Shown here: in pieces, positions 26,008 to 33,652 of the stretch
Numbering within the stretch: position 1 is the first letter of the stretch
Layout: each line of letters opens with the position of its first letter
Source: Sphingomonas sp. 28-63-12
GTDB taxonomy: Bacteria > Pseudomonadota > Alphaproteobacteria > Sphingomonadales > Sphingomonadaceae
DNA: 64,000 nucleotides
Assembly (NCBI GenBank): GCA_002281535.1
Contig: NCGD01000017.1
Span: 93,015 to 157,014, forward strand
Reading direction: 5' to 3'
The notes under the pieces: generated by a model
What the model saw: only the letters and a program-made list of their open reading frames with translations
Told to the model about the DNA's origin: nothing
Databases searched by the model: none
Position numbers and translations under genes: made by a program

Positions 26008-26460
26008 ATGCCCCTTCTCCAGATCCGGCTGACGCCGGGCTGCTTTGACAACGCCCAGCGGGATCGTTTTGTCGCGGCAGTTTCTGCCGCTGCGGCAGCG
26101 GCGGAATCGCTAGCCGATACGCCGGTCGCGCGGCTGCGGACGGTGGCGCTGGTCGAGCAACTCGCGCCTGGTCATTTCTATCTGGGCGGACAATCGGGCG
26201 ATCAGCTGGCGCGTGGGGCCTTCGTCCTGTGGCAAGTCAGCGCGGGGGTGCTCGACGGTGCCCGCAAGGCACGCTTTGCCGCCGCTTTGCAGGCCGCCGC
26301 CGACGCCGAAGGCGGCGATGATCCGCGCACGTTGATTACCTCCTGCGTGATCGACGAGGTGCCCGAGGGACAATGGGCACAGAACGGCACGATCCGGCGG
26401 CTGCCCGAAGCGGCAGCGCTGGCCGGCTTCACCCATCTTGCCGATATCGCCCTGCCATGA
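26008..26460 (+). CDS. Tautomerase-fold protein (duplicated 4-oxalocrotonate-tautomerase type)
   Basis: 150 residues starting Met-Pro (MPLLQIRLTPGCFDNAQRDRFVAAVSAAAA), so the amino-terminal Pro nucleophile of the tautomerase superfamily would be exposed after Met removal. A second half (GAFVLWQVSAGVLDGARKARFAAALQAAADAEG) repeats the beta-alpha pattern but lacks its own Pro start, as in fused two-module members. Reaction unknown: tautomerisation or hydrolytic dehalogenation are family options. Its stop overlaps the next gene's ATG. Confidence 0.68.
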   Translation: MPLLQIRLTPGCFDNAQRDRFVAAVSAAAAAAESLADTPVARLRTVALVEQLAPGHFYLGGQSGDQLARGAFVLWQVSAGVLDGARKARFAAALQAAADAEGGDDPRTLITSCVIDEVPEGQWAQNGTIRRLPEAAALAGFTHLADIALP

Positions 26461-27593
26461 GCCCGACCGAAGCGCAGGCCCGCGCGCTGATCGGCGAGCC
26501 GCGATCGCGATGGCGGCTGCCAACGCCCGCGCTGATCCTCGATCTCGATCGGCTCGAGGCCAATATTCGCCAGTTGGGCAAGTTGACCGCCGGCCATCCG
26601 GTCCAGCTGCGCCCCCACGCCAAGTCGCACAAATCGAGCCTGATCGCGGCGGCCCAGATTGCTGCCGGTGCGGTCGGGATCTGCTGCGCCAAGCTTGGCG
26701 AGGCCGAGGCATTAGCGGCGGCAGGGATCGGCGATATCCTGGTGACATCGCCGATTGCGAGCGATGATGTCGCCTGGCGGGCGGCAGCGCTGGCGCATGA
26801 TTGCCGGGCGCTCGCGGTGGTCGTCGATCATGAGATCGGTCTCACCGCATTGATTGCCGCCGCAGAGGCCCAAGGGGTGGCGATCGACGTGCTGATCGAC
26901 GTCGATGTCGGGCTTGGCCGAACCGGCGTATCGAGCGCCGCCGCCGCGCTGGCGCTCGCAAGGGTGATCGCGCAATCGCCGATGTTGCGGCTGCGCGGGG
27001 TGCAGGGCTATGGCGGCCATTGGCAGCATCTTCGGGGCGCGGACGCGCGGCTTGATGCCGTGCGGGCGGGCATGGATCGATTGACTGACATCGTCTTTGC
27101 CTTGCGGCTGGCCGGTCATCCGTGCCCGGTGATCAGCGGCGGCGGGACCGGGACGCTCGCCGCCGATCTCGCGATTGGCGTGCTGACCGAGCTTCAGCCC
27201 GGCTCCTATATCTTCATGGACGCCCAATATACCGATGCTCTCGCCGCCGATTCGGTGTTTTCGACCAGCCTGTTCGTCCAGGCCCAGGTGGTCAGCGTCA
27301 ACGCGCCGGCCTGGGTCACGGTCGATGCCGGGCTAAAGGCTTTCGCCGCCGACGGGCCGATGCCGCGTGCTGTTGGGCCGCTTTTCGGCGATACCAGCTA
27401 TCTCTTTTTTGGCGATGAGCATGGGATGGTATCGCGTCCGCAAGGGGACTTTAGCACTCGCCCGGGCGAGCGGATCGAATTCGTCACCCCGCACTGCGAT
27501 CCGACCGTCGATCGCTATGATTTTTTTCATATTGTCCGGGGCGACACGCTGGTAGCCATCGAACCGATCGATGCCGCGCGCCGATCGCAGTGA
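26457..27593 (+). CDS. D-threonine aldolase / D-serine dehydratase-like PLP enzyme
   Basis: 378 residues from ATG 26457 (4-base overlap with the tautomerase gene). Alanine-racemase-type N-terminal barrel with the PLP lysine in the HAKSHK box (PVQLRPHAKSHKSSLI) and the conserved TPALILDLDRLEANI start. C-terminal region with the metal-binding HCD motif (FVTPHCDPTVDRYDFFHIVRGD) seen in D-threonine aldolases and eukaryote-type D-serine dehydratases. It should cleave or dehydrate a beta-hydroxy-D-amino acid. This is direct support for D-amino acid chemistry in the region. Confidence 0.88.
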   Translation: MSPTEAQARALIGEPRSRWRLPTPALILDLDRLEANIRQLGKLTAGHPVQLRPHAKSHKSSLIAAAQIAAGAVGICCAKLGEAEALAAAGIGDILVTSPIASDDVAWRAAALAHDCRALAVVVDHEIGLTALIAAAEAQGVAIDVLIDVDVGLGRTGVSSAAAALALARVIAQSPMLRLRGVQGYGGHWQHLRGADARLDAVRAGMDRLTDIVFALRLAGHPCPVISGGGTGTLAADLAIGVLTELQPGSYIFMDAQYTDALAADSVFSTSLFVQAQVVSVNAPAWVTVDAGLKAFAADGPMPRAVGPLFGDTSYLFFGDEHGMVSRPQGDFSTRPGERIEFVTPHCDPTVDRYDFFHIVRGDTLVAIEPIDAARRSQ

Positions 27594-27616
27594 GGCGTGG
27601 CCAACACATGACGCGA

Positions 27617-29245
27617 TCAGCCGCGCGGCGCAAACCGCCGGGCAGCACCGCGCTTGTCGCGGAGGTCGCGCAGAATTTCATGCGCGGCATTGTGCCCCGG
27701 CATGCCGGTCACGCCGCCGCCGGGGTGGGTGCCGGACCCACACATATAGAGTCCAGCGACCGGGCTGCGATAATCAGCATAACCCAGTGCCGGGCGCGCG
27801 CTATAGAGCTGATCCAGCGACAGCGCGCCGTGGAAGATATCGCCGCCGACCAGCGCCAGCTTGCGCTCAAGATCGAGCGGCGACAGGATCATCCGGCCTT
27901 CGATCGCACCTTTGAAATTGGGGGCGTAGTTGGCGACGGTATCGATCACCAGATCGGCGACTTTTTCACGGTGATCGTCCCAGCTCGATCCGTCGGGCAG
28001 GGTCGGGGCGAATTGCTGGCAGAACAGGCTGGCGACATGCTTGCCGGGCGGGGCAAGGCTGTCATCGAGCACGCTTGGCACGTGCATCTCGATCGCCGGC
28101 CGCGCCGACCAGCCATCGCGCCGGGCGTCGCTATAGGCCGTGTCGAGATAGTCGAGCGAGGGCGCAATAACGATGCTGGCGCCGTGGTGCTCGGCGGCGC
28201 CGTTGCTCGGCAGGCACGAGAAATTGGGCAATTCGCTGAGCGCGACATTCATCCGAAAGGTGCCGGATCCGCAGCGCCAGCCTTCCATCCGCTCGATCAG
28301 CCGGGGCGGCAGATGCGCGTCATCGACGAGCTTGCCGAACAGCAGCTTGGGATTGACGTTCGAAATGACGGTTTTGGCATCGATCTGCTGGCCATTATCG
28401 AGGATGATGCCCTGTGCCCGGCCGCGGATGATTTTCACCTCGCGCACCGCCGCTTCGGTATGGATCGTCACCCCGGCGGCGATGCAGGCGCGGCCCATCG
28501 CGCGGGTAATCGCGCCCATCCCGCCAATCGCATGACCCCAGGCGCCGCGAATGCCGTTGACCTCGCCAAAAACATGGTGGAGCAGCACATAGGCAGAGCC
28601 CGGGTGATAGGGGCTGGCATAATTGCCGATCACCGAATCGAAGCCGAGCAGGCCTTTCAGCGCGTCGGTCTCGAACCATTGGTCGAGAATGTCGCCGGCC
28701 GAGCGGCCGAACATTTCGAGCAGGTCGCTTTGCGCCTGGATGCCGAGCTTGCGGGCGCGGTTGCCGAGCGTGATTGCGCCGATCAGGTCACTGATGCCGC
28801 CATTCACTTCGGGCGGGGTTTCCAGCAGAATCGAGCGGACGAAATCGACCATCGCGTCGAGCCGGTGGTGGAATTCGGGCAGCCGTTCGGCATCGCGCGC
28901 CGACCAGCGTGCCACTTCGCGGGCCGAGCGATCGGCGTCGCGATCGAGGATCAGATAACGCTGGTCGTCGACCGGCGAGAAATAGGACAGCGGCCGCAGC
29001 ACGATGCGCAGCCCGTGTTCGGCGAGCCGCAGATCGGCCATCACCTTGGGGTTGAGCAGGCTGACCGAATAGCTCGCCACCGAATTGCGAAAGCCGGGAT
29101 GAAATTCCTCGGTGATCGCCGCGCCGCCGACGATTTCGCGGCGTTCGAATATGCCGACGCGGAAGCCGGCACGCGCGAGATAATAAGCGCAGACCAGCCC
29201 ATTATGGCCGCCACCGATGATCACTGCATCATAATCGACCGCCAT
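27617..29245 (-). CDS. FAD-dependent oxidoreductase, phytoene-desaturase/PYROXD2-like
   Basis: 542 residues. The N-terminal FAD fingerprint is YDAVIIGGGHNGLVCAYYLARAGFRVGIFERREIVGGAA, followed by family-specific FHPGFRNSVASYSVSLLNPKV. C-terminal LYMCGSGTHPGGGVTGMPGHNAAHEILRDL closes the FAD site. This subgroup is close to PYROXD2 and carotenoid desaturases, with poorly known substrates. Converges with the D-threonine-aldolase-like gene (23 bp gap) and diverges from the LuxR gene. It might oxidise an amine or a dehydrogenated intermediate of the local pathway; unproven. Confidence 0.85.
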   Translation of the reverse strand: MAVDYDAVIIGGGHNGLVCAYYLARAGFRVGIFERREIVGGAAITEEFHPGFRNSVASYSVSLLNPKVMADLRLAEHGLRIVLRPLSYFSPVDDQRYLILDRDADRSAREVARWSARDAERLPEFHHRLDAMVDFVRSILLETPPEVNGGISDLIGAITLGNRARKLGIQAQSDLLEMFGRSAGDILDQWFETDALKGLLGFDSVIGNYASPYHPGSAYVLLHHVFGEVNGIRGAWGHAIGGMGAITRAMGRACIAAGVTIHTEAAVREVKIIRGRAQGIILDNGQQIDAKTVISNVNPKLLFGKLVDDAHLPPRLIERMEGWRCGSGTFRMNVALSELPNFSCLPSNGAAEHHGASIVIAPSLDYLDTAYSDARRDGWSARPAIEMHVPSVLDDSLAPPGKHVASLFCQQFAPTLPDGSSWDDHREKVADLVIDTVANYAPNFKGAIEGRMILSPLDLERKLALVGGDIFHGALSLDQLYSARPALGYADYRSPVAGLYMCGSGTHPGGGVTGMPGHNAAHEILRDLRDKRGAARRFAPRG

Positions 29246-29322
29246 GTGCTTTCCCCCTCCAGTGCCTGTTCGCGGGATAGCGAGCGCCGGGCGGGGCGAA
29301 AATACCCCCAGGGGAGGAGGCG

Positions 29323-30135
29323 TTGAGTGCTATCCATGCCTCCATCGCCACATTGGCGATCCCGATCATCCAGCAGGTTGCAACGCCGCATTTCTATCGC
29401 GCGCTGGCGAGCGGTTTGCGGGCTGCGTTCGATGGCGATGGGGTCACAATTCTTCATCATCAGCGGCACCGCCTGCCACGGATTATTTTCGATGACTTTG
29501 CGCCAGAGGCGCGCGCTGGGCTCGCCCGCTATGTCCACTCGACGCATCGCCATGACCCGTTTGTGGCGGCGCTGGACTGGCGCAAGCCAGCCTGGGTGTA
29601 CCGGTTGGGTGCATTGCCGCGCTTTTCAGTCGCCGGCGGGGCTGGGTTGTTGATCGACCCGCGCGAGGAGATTGGCTATCGCACGGTCGGCTGGCCATGT
29701 CGGCAATCGGAAATCGGCGCGGCCATCCCCGTCGGCAGCAACGACCTGCTGCAGATCGCGCTTTACCGGCAGGGCGCCTTCGAGGGCGAAGTCGTGCAGG
29801 CGCTTGCCGCCTGTTTGCCGATGCTCAGCGCAGCAATCGGCCGGCACCGCGGCTGGTGTGCGCCGGGATTGCCTTCTGCCCGGGCGGCCGGGCTGACGCG
29901 CCGCGAACGCCAGGTCATCGCGCAGGTACTTCGCGGCAATTCGTCAACGGCAATCGCCGAATTGCTGGGAATCTCGTGCCTGACGGTGAAAGCGCATCGC
30001 AAGAATGCCTACCGCAAGCTGGGGGTAGACACACTTGCCGGACTGTTCGCGCTGTTCAGTGGCCCCGGCGATACCGAACGATCGTTGCTCCACCCCCGCG
30101 ACCCAGGAAGAGACGATGCAGTACAGCCCCTTTGA
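29323..30135 (+). CDS. LuxR-family transcriptional regulator
   Basis: 270 residues from TTG 29323; the choice rests on GGGGAGGAGG ending 2 bases upstream. The C-terminal HTH is a clear LuxR/GerE type: LTRRERQVIAQVLRGNSSTAIAELLGISCLTVKAHRKNAYRKLGVDTLAGLFALF. The N-terminal ~190 residues resemble neither a receiver nor the usual autoinducer domain in any way I can see; they may bind a metabolite. Its end overlaps the next gene by 20 bases, so the regulator and enzyme are translated from one message. No luxI is present. Confidence 0.86.
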   Translation: MSAIHASIATLAIPIIQQVATPHFYRALASGLRAAFDGDGVTILHHQRHRLPRIIFDDFAPEARAGLARYVHSTHRHDPFVAALDWRKPAWVYRLGALPRFSVAGGAGLLIDPREEIGYRTVGWPCRQSEIGAAIPVGSNDLLQIALYRQGAFEGEVVQALAACLPMLSAAIGRHRGWCAPGLPSARAAGLTRRERQVIAQVLRGNSSTAIAELLGISCLTVKAHRKNAYRKLGVDTLAGLFALFSGPGDTERSLLHPRDPGRDDAVQPL

Positions 30136-31081
30136 TTCGGTAATCGATGCAATCGGATCAACCCCGCTTGTCCGGTTGGATCGGCTTGTCGCCGCGCATG
30201 GCCTGAAGGGCACGATCCTGGCCAAACTCGATTATCTCAATCCGGGATCGTCGAAAAAGGACCGGGCGGCGCGCGCGATCATTGAGGCGGCCGAACGAGA
30301 GGGTGAGTTGCAGCCGGGCCAGACCGTGGTTGAGCTGACATCGGGCAATATGGGGACCGGGCTGGCGATCGTCTGCGCAGTGAAGGGCTATCGCTTCGTC
30401 GCGGTGATGTCGAAGGGCAATTCGCCCGAGCGCGCGCGAATGATGCGGGCGCTTGGCGCCGAAGTCGTGCTGGTCGATCAGCAGCCGGGATCGGTGCCGG
30501 GGCAGGTGTCGGGCGATGATCTGGCGCTGGTCGAGGCCGAAGCGGTCCGGCTGACCCGCGAACGCAGCGCCTTCCGCGCCGACCAGTTTCACCGTGAAGC
30601 GAGCTGGCGCGGGCATTTTGAAACGACCGGGCCCGAACTCTGGACGCAGAGCGGCGGTGCAATTGATGCCTTTGCCGATTTCCTCGGCTCGGGTGGCACC
30701 TATGCGGGGGTGACGCTTGCGCTAAAGGCTCGCGACCCGGCAATTGCCTGTTATGTCGTCGAGCCGGTCGGGGCGGCGGTGGTGGCGGGCGAGGGGGTGA
30801 CCGCGCCGGACCATCCGATTCAGGGCGGGGGCTATGCGATGCCCGATCTGGCGCTGCTGCGCGGCGTGCCGATCAATGGCTTTGTCCAGGTCACGGGCGC
30901 GGACGCGATGGGCACCGCGCGCCGGCTCGCCGCGATCGAGGGGATTTTCGGCGGCTTTTCGGGCGGCGCCAATGTCGCCGCTGCTTTGCAGCTGCTTGCC
31001 GGACCGCTGAGCGGCACGACGATCGCGGTGCTGATCTGCGATTCGGGAATGAAATATCTCTCGACGGATTTGTGGGGCTGA
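30116..31081 (+). CDS. Cysteine synthase-family PLP enzyme
   Basis: 321 residues of the beta-family. IGSTPLVRLDRL starts the fold, the PLP lysine lies in NPGSSKKDRAA, the Asn/substrate loop is TSGNMGTGLAIV, and the phosphate-binding loop is GSGGTYAG. True CysK has TSGNTGIAL, so the loop is changed in the substrate-binding position (Met for Thr). The enzyme may use another beta-substituted amino acid, or act as a desulfhydrase or a D-/diamino-acid synthase. ATG 30116 has AGGAAGAG upstream. Overlap with the LuxR gene argues for dedicated control. Confidence 0.85.
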   Translation: MQYSPFDSVIDAIGSTPLVRLDRLVAAHGLKGTILAKLDYLNPGSSKKDRAARAIIEAAEREGELQPGQTVVELTSGNMGTGLAIVCAVKGYRFVAVMSKGNSPERARMMRALGAEVVLVDQQPGSVPGQVSGDDLALVEAEAVRLTRERSAFRADQFHREASWRGHFETTGPELWTQSGGAIDAFADFLGSGGTYAGVTLALKARDPAIACYVVEPVGAAVVAGEGVTAPDHPIQGGGYAMPDLALLRGVPINGFVQVTGADAMGTARRLAAIEGIFGGFSGGANVAAALQLLAGPLSGTTIAVLICDSGMKYLSTDLWG

Positions 31082-31177
31082 GCCCATGGCGGCGCTGCAC
31101 CGACTACTGACGGTCGCTCCACACTGGCTCCACGCAATGTCTTCAGCTTCGGCCCATCAACAGCCGGAGTATCAACT

Positions 31178-31630
31178 ATGTATAAGCTGCCAAAATATTT
31201 CCTGATCCTTGCCACGCTCGCGTCGAGCGCGACCGCTGCTTCTGCGGCTGCGACGCCCGTTGTGCCCGGCCAAGTCTGGGCGCTTGACGATGCGCGCGGG
31301 CCGATCGTCAAATTCACCGACTGCGATGGCAAATTATGCGCCTCGCTGGTGGCGCTTGGCCCCGATGAGGTGTCGCCTCGCGACATCCGCAACCCCAATC
31401 CGGCGTTGCGCAACCGGGTGGTGTGTGGGCTCAACATCATCACCGGGCTGACCCGATCGAGCAAGGGCCTGATCGGCGGCACCATCTATGATCCGCAGAC
31501 CGGGCAAAGCCACCCGATGCGGATCGACGATCGCACCGCGCGGCCCAAAATCCTGATCCCCTTTGGTCCGTTCTCGGCATCGATGGCAATGCTGGCGCCC
31601 GCTGGTGCGATGGGAAAATGCCCGGCCTGA
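31178..31630 (+). CDS. DUF2147 periplasmic protein
   Basis: 150 residues with a signal peptide (YKLPKYFLILATLASSATAASA). The mature part matches DUF2147: GQVWALDDARGPIVKFTDCDGKLCASLVAL ... LIGGTIYDPQTGQSHPMRIDD. Two or three Cys pairs (DCDGKLC, VVCGL, MGKCPA) suggest disulfide bonding in the periplasm. Function unknown. A perfect 13-bp stem follows its stop. Confidence 0.78.
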   Translation: MYKLPKYFLILATLASSATAASAAATPVVPGQVWALDDARGPIVKFTDCDGKLCASLVALGPDEVSPRDIRNPNPALRNRVVCGLNIITGLTRSSKGLIGGTIYDPQTGQSHPMRIDDRTARPKILIPFGPFSASMAMLAPAGAMGKCPA

Positions 31631-31647
31631 ACTGCGCCGGACCGGTC

Positions 31648-31688
31648 GCTTTGGGGAGCGCGTGATGATCGGCGTCGCTCCCCAAAGC
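31648..31688. terminator. Strong 13-bp perfect hairpin after the DUF2147 gene
   Basis: GCTTTGGGGAGCG at 31648-31660 and its exact complement at 31676-31688, loop of 15 bases. No T-run follows immediately, so it may end transcription with help from Rho, or protect the upstream message. Confidence 0.55.
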
Positions 31689-31697
31689 TCTGTCGGA

Positions 31698-31722
31698 AAT
31701 TATTATAGCCATAATGATAATG
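31698..31722 (+). promoter_or_regulatory. 25-bp AT-rich motif, copy A
   Basis: AATTATTA, six variable bases (TAGCCA), then TAATGATAATG; an imperfect inverted repeat (ATTATTA / TAATGAT) 40 bases before the serine-hydrolase start. Copies with the same 5' AATTATTA and TAAT at the same spacing lie at 37056-37080 and 51661-51685 (both on the other strand). A second palindrome, AATGATG-cgg-CATCATT (31719-31735), overlaps its 3' end. The TAATGATAAT portion also resembles a Fur box. Confidence 0.5.
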
Positions 31723-31761
31723 ATGCGGCATCATTGCTGCGCGTGAATGGGGGAAGGCGAT

Positions 31762-33621
31762 ATGAAAAGGCTGGCGGCAGCGATCGGGGCAGTCTGGTTG
31801 GTGATAGGCGCGGGAATCGCCGCGCCACCGCCACCCGCCGACCGCGCGCCGCCTGAATCCATGCCAGCACTGATCGATGGCATGATTGCGTCGCAACTGG
31901 CGGAACATCATATCGCCGGCGCGACCGTCTCGGTCGTGCAGGACGGCAAGCTGATCTTCGCCAAGGGCTATGGATTTGCCGATATCGACAAGCGCGTGCC
32001 GGTGGTCGCCGATCGCACGCTGTTCCGGATTGGATCGATCAGCAAGGTATTCACGACGATCGGCACGATGCAGCTCGCCGAAGCCGGCAAGGTCAAACTC
32101 GACGCCGATGTCAGCCGCTATCTCGATTTCAGCTTTCCGCGCGTTTCCAAGGCACCGCTCACGCTCGCTCATTTGATGACGCATACTGCTGGCTTTGCCG
32201 AGAGCCTCAATGGCCTGCTCGTCCAGTCACCCAAGAACGTGCTGCCGATCGGCGACATGATCAAGCGGACGCTGCCGCCGCTGGTGCGCGCGCCCGGCAC
32301 CGCGCCGAGCTACTCCAATCACGGCATTGCGCTCGAAGGCTATATCATCGAGCGCGCCGCGGGCGAGCCGTTCGACGATTATATGGACCGCCACGTTTTC
32401 ACCCCGCTTGGCATGCTGCATTCGAGCTTTCGGGAGCCGTTGCCGCCCGCGCTTGCTGCCAACCTTTCGCACGGACACCGCGAAGAAAATGGCCGGCTGG
32501 TGCCGCAGCCTTTCGAACTTACCAATATCGCGCCCGCCGGATCGATCAGCGCCACCGCCACCGACATGGCGCGCTTCATGATCGCCAACCTCCAGCTCGG
32601 CACGATCGACGCCGCGCAAATCCTGCGCCCCGAGACGGCAAAGACGATGCAGGCCTGCCATTATCGCACCGATCCGCGCGCAGCCTGCATGGCATATGGC
32701 TTTTACCACCAGAAAATGGCCGGGCATGACGTGATCGCGCATGACGGCGGCACCAATTTGTTCCTGAGCAACATGGTGCTGGTGCCTGACGAGCAGTTCG
32801 GCGTGTTCGTTTCCTATAACTCACCCGGCGGCGGCAAGGTGCTTGATGAACTCCCGCGTGCGTTGATCGCGCAGCGCTTCGGAACGATTGCGCCGCCTAC
32901 GGTGAAGGCGACCAATTTTGGCGACGATATCGCTGATTATGCCGGTGCCTATCGAACCACACGCCGAATGGCGCAGGGTTGGCTGAAGATTTTGGGCTTG
33001 CCGACCAGCGATATCTCCGTGGCCGGCCCGTACATGCTGAAATTCGGCGATCGGCGCTGGCGGCAAGCAGGGCCAGGGTTCTTTCGCGATGCCTCGGCGA
33101 TGCCGAGCGACGATTCGCTGATCTTCCACCGCGATGCCGCCGGCAAGGTCGATGCCTTTTATCTCGGCAATTTGCCGCCGGTGAAGCTCGAGCGCATAGC
33201 CGATTACAGCAGCCTGGGCGTCGCGCAGGCGATTTTGGTCGGCTTTACGCTGGCCGCGCTGCTGTTCGTGATCTGGGCAATGGTCGCGCGCCGCCGCTGG
33301 TGGGCGTCGCCGCTGCGCGGGGCGGTCATGGCGGTTTTGGCGAGCATCGCCTTCACGCTGGCCGGCGCCATCACCTTGGTTGTCGTCGCCAGCGATCTTG
33401 AATCGGCCGGCTATGGCCCGCCCCCGGCGGCGCAGGCGATGATCGCACTGTTCGATCTGGGCGCTTTGGCCTGGAGCGGGGCAGTCATCTTGATGGTGCG
33501 CGGTTGGCGGGTGTCCGTCCTGGGTTGGCGCAGTCGTGCGGTGATGATCACCGCGCTCGCCACGGCACTGCCGCTGTTCGCCTTGCTCGGCGGCTGGGAC
33601 CTGCTCGGCGTCGCCCGCTGA
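31762..33621 (+). CDS. Membrane-tethered serine hydrolase, class C beta-lactamase family (tandem copy 1)
   Basis: 619 residues from ATG 31762; the in-frame ATG at 31747 is rejected because the ribosome-binding site GGGGAAGG overlaps it. Signal peptide, then the hydrolase domain with Ser92 in SISK (FRIGSISKVF), YSN in APSYSNHG and HDG in IAHDGGTN. After about residue 400 comes a lipocalin-like stretch and then three to four membrane helices (LVGFTLAALLFVIWAMV; VLASIAFTLAGAITLVVV; MITALATALPLFALLGG). So the active site faces the periplasm while the tail sits in the inner membrane. Substrate unknown; D-peptidase or esterase. Confidence 0.86.
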   Translation: MKRLAAAIGAVWLVIGAGIAAPPPPADRAPPESMPALIDGMIASQLAEHHIAGATVSVVQDGKLIFAKGYGFADIDKRVPVVADRTLFRIGSISKVFTTIGTMQLAEAGKVKLDADVSRYLDFSFPRVSKAPLTLAHLMTHTAGFAESLNGLLVQSPKNVLPIGDMIKRTLPPLVRAPGTAPSYSNHGIALEGYIIERAAGEPFDDYMDRHVFTPLGMLHSSFREPLPPALAANLSHGHREENGRLVPQPFELTNIAPAGSISATATDMARFMIANLQLGTIDAAQILRPETAKTMQACHYRTDPRAACMAYGFYHQKMAGHDVIAHDGGTNLFLSNMVLVPDEQFGVFVSYNSPGGGKVLDELPRALIAQRFGTIAPPTVKATNFGDDIADYAGAYRTTRRMAQGWLKILGLPTSDISVAGPYMLKFGDRRWRQAGPGFFRDASAMPSDDSLIFHRDAAGKVDAFYLGNLPPVKLERIADYSSLGVAQAILVGFTLAALLFVIWAMVARRRWWASPLRGAVMAVLASIAFTLAGAITLVVVASDLESAGYGPPPAAQAMIALFDLGALAWSGAVILMVRGWRVSVLGWRSRAVMITALATALPLFALLGGWDLLGVAR

Positions 33622-33652
33622 GCGCTTCATTCTCGAATTTGGGGACAAGATC

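Noticed and set aside
27590-29326. A 578-codon open frame opposite the FAD oxidoreductase gene
   Set aside because: Antisense shadow of a gene with a definite FAD fingerprint; the translation is rich in Arg, Ala, Asp and His without any domain pattern.
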